The notes under the pieces: generated by a model | Seen by the model: only the letters and a program-made list of their open reading frames with translations | Databases searched by the model: none | What the model was told of the DNA's origin: nothing | Source: Candidatus Cryptobacteroides faecipullorum | GTDB lineage: Bacteria > Bacteroidota > Bacteroidia > Bacteroidales > UBA932 | DNA: 53,513 nt | Reading direction: 5' to 3' | NCBI GenBank assembly: GCA_017694885.1 | Contig: JADIMH010000056.1 | Span: 1-53,513 of the forward strand | Program-made: the position numbers and the translations under genes | In this document: positions 53,099-53,513 of the stretch, one piece after another | How positions within the stretch are numbered: position 1 is the first letter of the stretch | How the letters are laid out: every line of letters begins with the position of its first letter

Positions 53099-53513
53099 AT
53101 GGAAACAGATCGGCTTATCCTGCGTCCCTGGCAGGAATCGGATGCAGAAACATTGTATAAATACGCCAAGGATCCTGAAATCGGTCCAGCGGCGGACTGG
53201 CCTCCCCACACATCGGTCGAAGACAGTCTTGAGGTAATCCGTACGGTCTTTTCCGCTCCGGAGACATACGCCGTTGTCCTGAAAGAAACCGGAGAGCCGG
53301 TCGGAAGCATCGGCCTGTTGTTCGGGGAAGGCTCGCATGTCGCAGGTATCCTGCCTGACGAGGCGGAAATCGGCTACTGGATAGGCAAGCCGTATTGGGG
53401 CCGGGGTCTGATGCCGGAAGCCGTCCGCTGTATTCTGCATCGGTGCTTTACTGACATGGACATCAAGGCTGTATGGGGAGCATATTATGACGGAAACACG
53501 AAATCCCGCCGTG
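53099..53513 (+). CDS. GNAT-family acetyltransferase, cut by the window end
   Basis: A partial gene starting METDRLILRPWQESDAE at ATG 53099. It is of the RimJ/RimL type: ETDRLILRPW opening, PVGSIGLLFGE, and the acetyl-CoA loop EIGYWIGKPYWGRGLMPEAV (as EIGYWIGKPYWGRGL). 138 codons are visible; the remaining 30-40 lie outside. It N-acetylates a protein or small molecule. Cotranscribed with the CAT-like gene. Confidence 0.85.
   Translation, partial: METDRLILRPWQESDAETLYKYAKDPEIGPAADWPPHTSVEDSLEVIRTVFSAPETYAVVLKETGEPVGSIGLLFGEGSHVAGILPDEAEIGYWIGKPYWGRGLMPEAVRCILHRCFTDMDIKAVWGAYYDGNTKSRR

Overview
The window is a piece of a Bacteroidales (phylum Bacteroidota) genome. Evidence: promoters of the form TAnnTTTG recur upstream of genes (for example before rplS, purC, prmA, folE and a tRNA-Leu), there is a serine-type sulfatase, a DUF4954 gene, BACON and BspA-type domains, and an NtrC-type regulator with the GAFTDA variant. 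The genus is not decidable by eye. The chromosomal part has roughly balanced base composition and uses many AGG (Arg) and ATA (Ile) codons; the left part and some of its genes are clearly AT-richer.

Layout. 1-1000: GC-rich, apparently non-coding DNA full of hairpins and one direct repeat, resembling a cis-acting region of a conjugative element. 968-about 11300: a mobile or accessory island. On the minus strand it carries a serine recombinase, a large protein with family-A DNA-polymerase-like motifs, a small helix-turn-helix protein and a tyrosine integrase cut off after its HxxRH motif. It then has orphan genes, an iteron-like repeat cluster, a collagen-like/BACON/BspA surface lipoprotein and an FRG-domain protein whose long leader holds a large quasi-palindrome. 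11330-16609: a DUF2795 gene, folE, then an esterase-fucosidase-sulfatase glycan operon. 16741-18741: htpG. 18922-23353: a tandem array of three beta-barrel/lipoprotein gene pairs. 23419-29186: acyl-CoA ligase, a HAD phosphatase, and aguA-aguB-purT. 29442-33396: a secreted C1 peptidase, grpE-dnaJ, rplS and tRNA-Arg. 33489-36083: umuC-umuD and a divergent GNAT-like gene. 36136-40830: fucP with a sugar mutarotase, purC and DUF4954. 41003-43615: a decapitated GH31 glycosidase with dockerin-like and cohesin-like tail. 43631-48879: recX, a patatin autotransporter, rlmN, prmA and tRNA-Leu. 48966-53513: an NtrC-type two-component pair, a higBA toxin-antitoxin pair, a CAT-like acetyltransferase and a GNAT gene running off the window.

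How the genes work together. The sulfatase, alpha-fucosidase and esterase are all exported and would strip sulfate, fucose and ester groups from host or plant glycans; the fucose permease and mutarotase 21 kb away would import and epimerise the released sugar. AguA and AguB turn agmatine into putrescine. GrpE and DnaJ are co-chaperones of DnaK, and HtpG is the Hsp90 chaperone. UmuD and UmuC form an SOS mutagenesis pair, but this UmuD lacks the catalytic lysine.

The most unusual items are the threefold barrel/lipoprotein module, the polymerase-like island protein, the switch-like quasi-palindrome ahead of the FRG gene, and the UmuD with Lys-to-Arg at the catalytic dyad.
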